Source of the DNA: Rhizophagus sp. LPA8_4_AMF
Taxonomy: Eukaryota > Glomeromycota > Glomeromycetes > Glomerales > Glomeraceae
Length of the DNA: 50,438 nucleotides
Assembly (NCBI GenBank): GCA_021464525.1
Contig: JADRCO010000133.1
Location: 1-50,438, forward strand
Direction: 5' to 3'
Below the pieces are notes generated by a model that ran no database searches, was not told the DNA's origin, and saw only the letters and a list, made by a program, of their open reading frames with translations. Shown piece by piece: positions 49,801 to 50,438 of the stretch. The stretch's first letter is position 1; each line of letters starts with the position of its first letter. Made by a program: the position numbers and the translations under genes.

Positions 49801-49978
49801 ATACTATAAAGATGATCACGAACCCAAGGGACAGTTTAGAGAAGCAGAAAAATATAGAAAACTACACCTTGATTATTTTGAGGAAGATAATGATATTAAT
49901 TCTACTAATTCTCAGGCCATTTATACATCTCGGTTGCTTAATCCTTATATATCTGACTGCTTAGACTGTGAAATATGA
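46423..49978 (+). CDS. Kinase with five tandem zinc-ribbon/N-lobe cassettes and one C-lobe, six exons
   Basis: Exons are 46423-46842, 46907-47413, 47485-47946, 48024-48509, 48608-49075 and 49148-49978, giving 1057 residues. All junctions are phase 0. Exons 1-5 each encode a four-cysteine zinc ribbon (C-x2-C...W-C-x2-C), the NWTS..FIQE linker, FEWIPYDQF and kinase strands beta-1 to beta-3. Exons 2-5 start with the alpha-C to beta-5 segment (YGISQ.PDTKDYIMVL) of the previous lobe. Exon 6 completes the last lobe and adds the C-lobe: HCDFHTGNIL (D859, N864), SDMGLCG (D883), APE 906-908, ADVYSFGMIMYF, CWDPNPENRP. HRD is HCD and DFG is DMG, yet the catalytic and metal-binding Asp and Asn remain, so activity is plausible. 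Only cassette 5 has a canonical GQGGFATVYSA loop and VALK. Cytosolic signalling role; ligand and substrate unknown. Confidence 0.85.
46907..47413 (+). repeat. Kinase cassette 2 (exon 2)
   Basis: It starts with VKTYSVERH and YGISQQPDTKDYIMVL, then a ribbon with one extra cysteine (YCEEYCKECGE...WCKPC). The G-loop is the most degenerate of the five (SDDDLGDLVTMHSATW), and the beta-3 region is VNLKSL. It is the longest cassette. Confidence 0.85.
47485..47946 (+). repeat. Kinase cassette 3 (exon 3)
   Basis: It has a shortened hinge lead (VKAYLANETEIYGISQNPD), ribbon CEKC...WCKPC, linker NWASENEKINDFIQE, a half-degenerate loop GKGDSTTIYTAIW and lysine VTLKLL. About ten residues of the alpha-C/beta-4 link present in cassettes 2 and 4 are missing. 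Confidence 0.85.
48024..48509 (+). repeat. Kinase cassette 4 (exon 4)
   Basis: The hinge lead is VKTYSVEGHANDD, closest to cassette 2. The ribbon is CEKC...WCKSC and the linker SWTSGNENIDGLIQE. The glycine loop is replaced by GGDALVTIYLAIW; the lysine is in VVLKCL. Confidence 0.85.
48608..49075 (+). repeat. Kinase cassette 5 (exon 5), the only canonical N-lobe
   Basis: It has ribbon CEAC...WCKPC, linker NWTSGNEKIDVFIQE, FEWIPYDQF, an intact glycine loop GQGGFATVYSAIW and VALKCL. It is directly upstream of the C-lobe exon, so the constitutive transcript joins the intact N-lobe to the catalytic lobe. Confidence 0.85.
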
Positions 49979-50281
49979 TTCAAGTTGGATAAGATCATGA
50001 AATAATACTTTGTCATTAAACATTATTATTATTAAAATATCATTGTGTTATTATCTATGATGTATTGCGTCGTTGAATTTATTAAAGTAATAATTATTTT
50101 TGTTCAACATTGATTATGTAGAGTACTGTAATATGTAATAAAGATCGGTTTGTAATTGAACAAATTTAAGATCGGATATAAGTTTATTCTTGCAGAGGCG
50201 AATATTGGTTAAAACAAGCAGGTCTTATATCAGATTTACAAGCGAAGATCATATACATACATCAACCAGGTAACCCAAAAT
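49979..50281. other. 3' flank of the kinase array gene
   Basis: AT-rich sequence with no gene; it probably includes the 3' untranslated region. Several aataaa-like words (for example near 50137) are unremarkable in this base composition. Confidence 0.35.
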
Positions 50282-50286
50282 TTTAT

Positions 50287-50438
50287 GAAGCGCCATACTG
50301 TTCAAAAATCCAGGGTGATTACCCTAGATGCATCCAGGGTAGTGACCCGGGATGTATCCAGGATTTACCCTGGATTATCAAGCGCCGTACTGTTCAAAAA
50401 TCCAGGATGACCCTAGATACATCCCGGGTGATCACCCT
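50287..50438. repeat. Repeat array related to the 39652 element, running off the window
   Basis: aagcgccatactgttcaaaa at about 50288 is repeated 92 bases later (aagcgccgtactgttcaaaa at 50380). Each is followed by a ccagg-rich stretch with self-complementary words (ccagggtgattaccct, ccaggatttaccctgg, ccgggtgatcaccct). The head matches the right terminal repeat at 39920, so this is probably another, more complex copy of that element. Confidence 0.6.

Noticed and set aside
49770-49964. Plus-strand frame inside the last exon of the kinase array
   Set aside because: It is an alternate frame of an exon with clear kinase-tail coding in the main frame.
46423-49978. Reading the cassette array as a CRISPR-like or satellite repeat
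   Set aside because: Units are 420-507 bases, clearly protein-coding, diverged, and separated by spliceosomal introns.

Overview
The window reads as nuclear DNA of an arbuscular mycorrhizal fungus of the Rhizophagus type (Glomeromycotina). The support is indirect. The DNA is strongly A+T-rich, the genes are split by short GT-AG introns, and tyrosine-kinase-like (TKL-type) kinases of the zinc-ribbon plus 'NWTSGN..FIQE..EWIPY' class occur many times. A KCTD-like BTB protein, hAT fossils and many small inverted-repeat elements complete the picture. I recognise the style from family knowledge; no database search was run.

Layout. 1-8428 is a tandem array of one kinase gene: the 3' end of a first copy (10-218), a full copy (2722-4559), a third copy (6581-8428) with a 5-base insertion in its N-lobe exon, and a faint relic of a fourth (about 9310-9420). 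10032-11603 is a six-exon SP/TP-rich, probably nuclear protein. It converges on a BTB/KCTD-like gene on the minus strand (12753-11963). From 12754 to about 23940 there is almost no convincing gene, only small inverted-repeat elements, microsatellites and two weak coding candidates. 23941-28587 carries two paralogous NADP-dependent alkenal/prostaglandin-reductase-like genes of the zinc-free MDR class with matching exon structure. A broken third copy (34167-35156) lies beyond a hAT fossil and a broken HeLo/MLKL-like kinase gene. 35157-38069 is mostly transposon-like. Two membrane-protein genes are divergently arranged at 39450-38070 (minus) and 40117-41687 (plus), with an inverted-repeat element in the shared promoter. 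41688-46422 is gene-poor but holds a kinase relic on the minus strand (44817-44547).

The most interesting locus is 46423-49978. It is a six-exon gene in which an exon encoding a four-cysteine zinc ribbon plus a kinase N-lobe has been duplicated into five cassettes, all followed by one kinase C-lobe exon. Every exon boundary is phase 0, so the constitutive product is a 1057-residue chain of five N-lobes with one catalytic lobe. Any cassette could also be spliced directly to the C-lobe without losing the frame. Only the fifth cassette has a canonical glycine-rich loop. I propose this as a modular or alternatively spliced kinase receptor-switch locus; RNA data would decide it.

Together the genes look like accessory, fast-evolving sequence: expanding kinase families with tandem duplicates and decaying copies, a duplicated detoxification-type reductase, lineage-specific membrane proteins, and many small DNA-transposon derivatives in introns and promoters. 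Exon coordinates were assigned by hand from splice signals and reading frame and should be treated as gene models, not proven transcripts.
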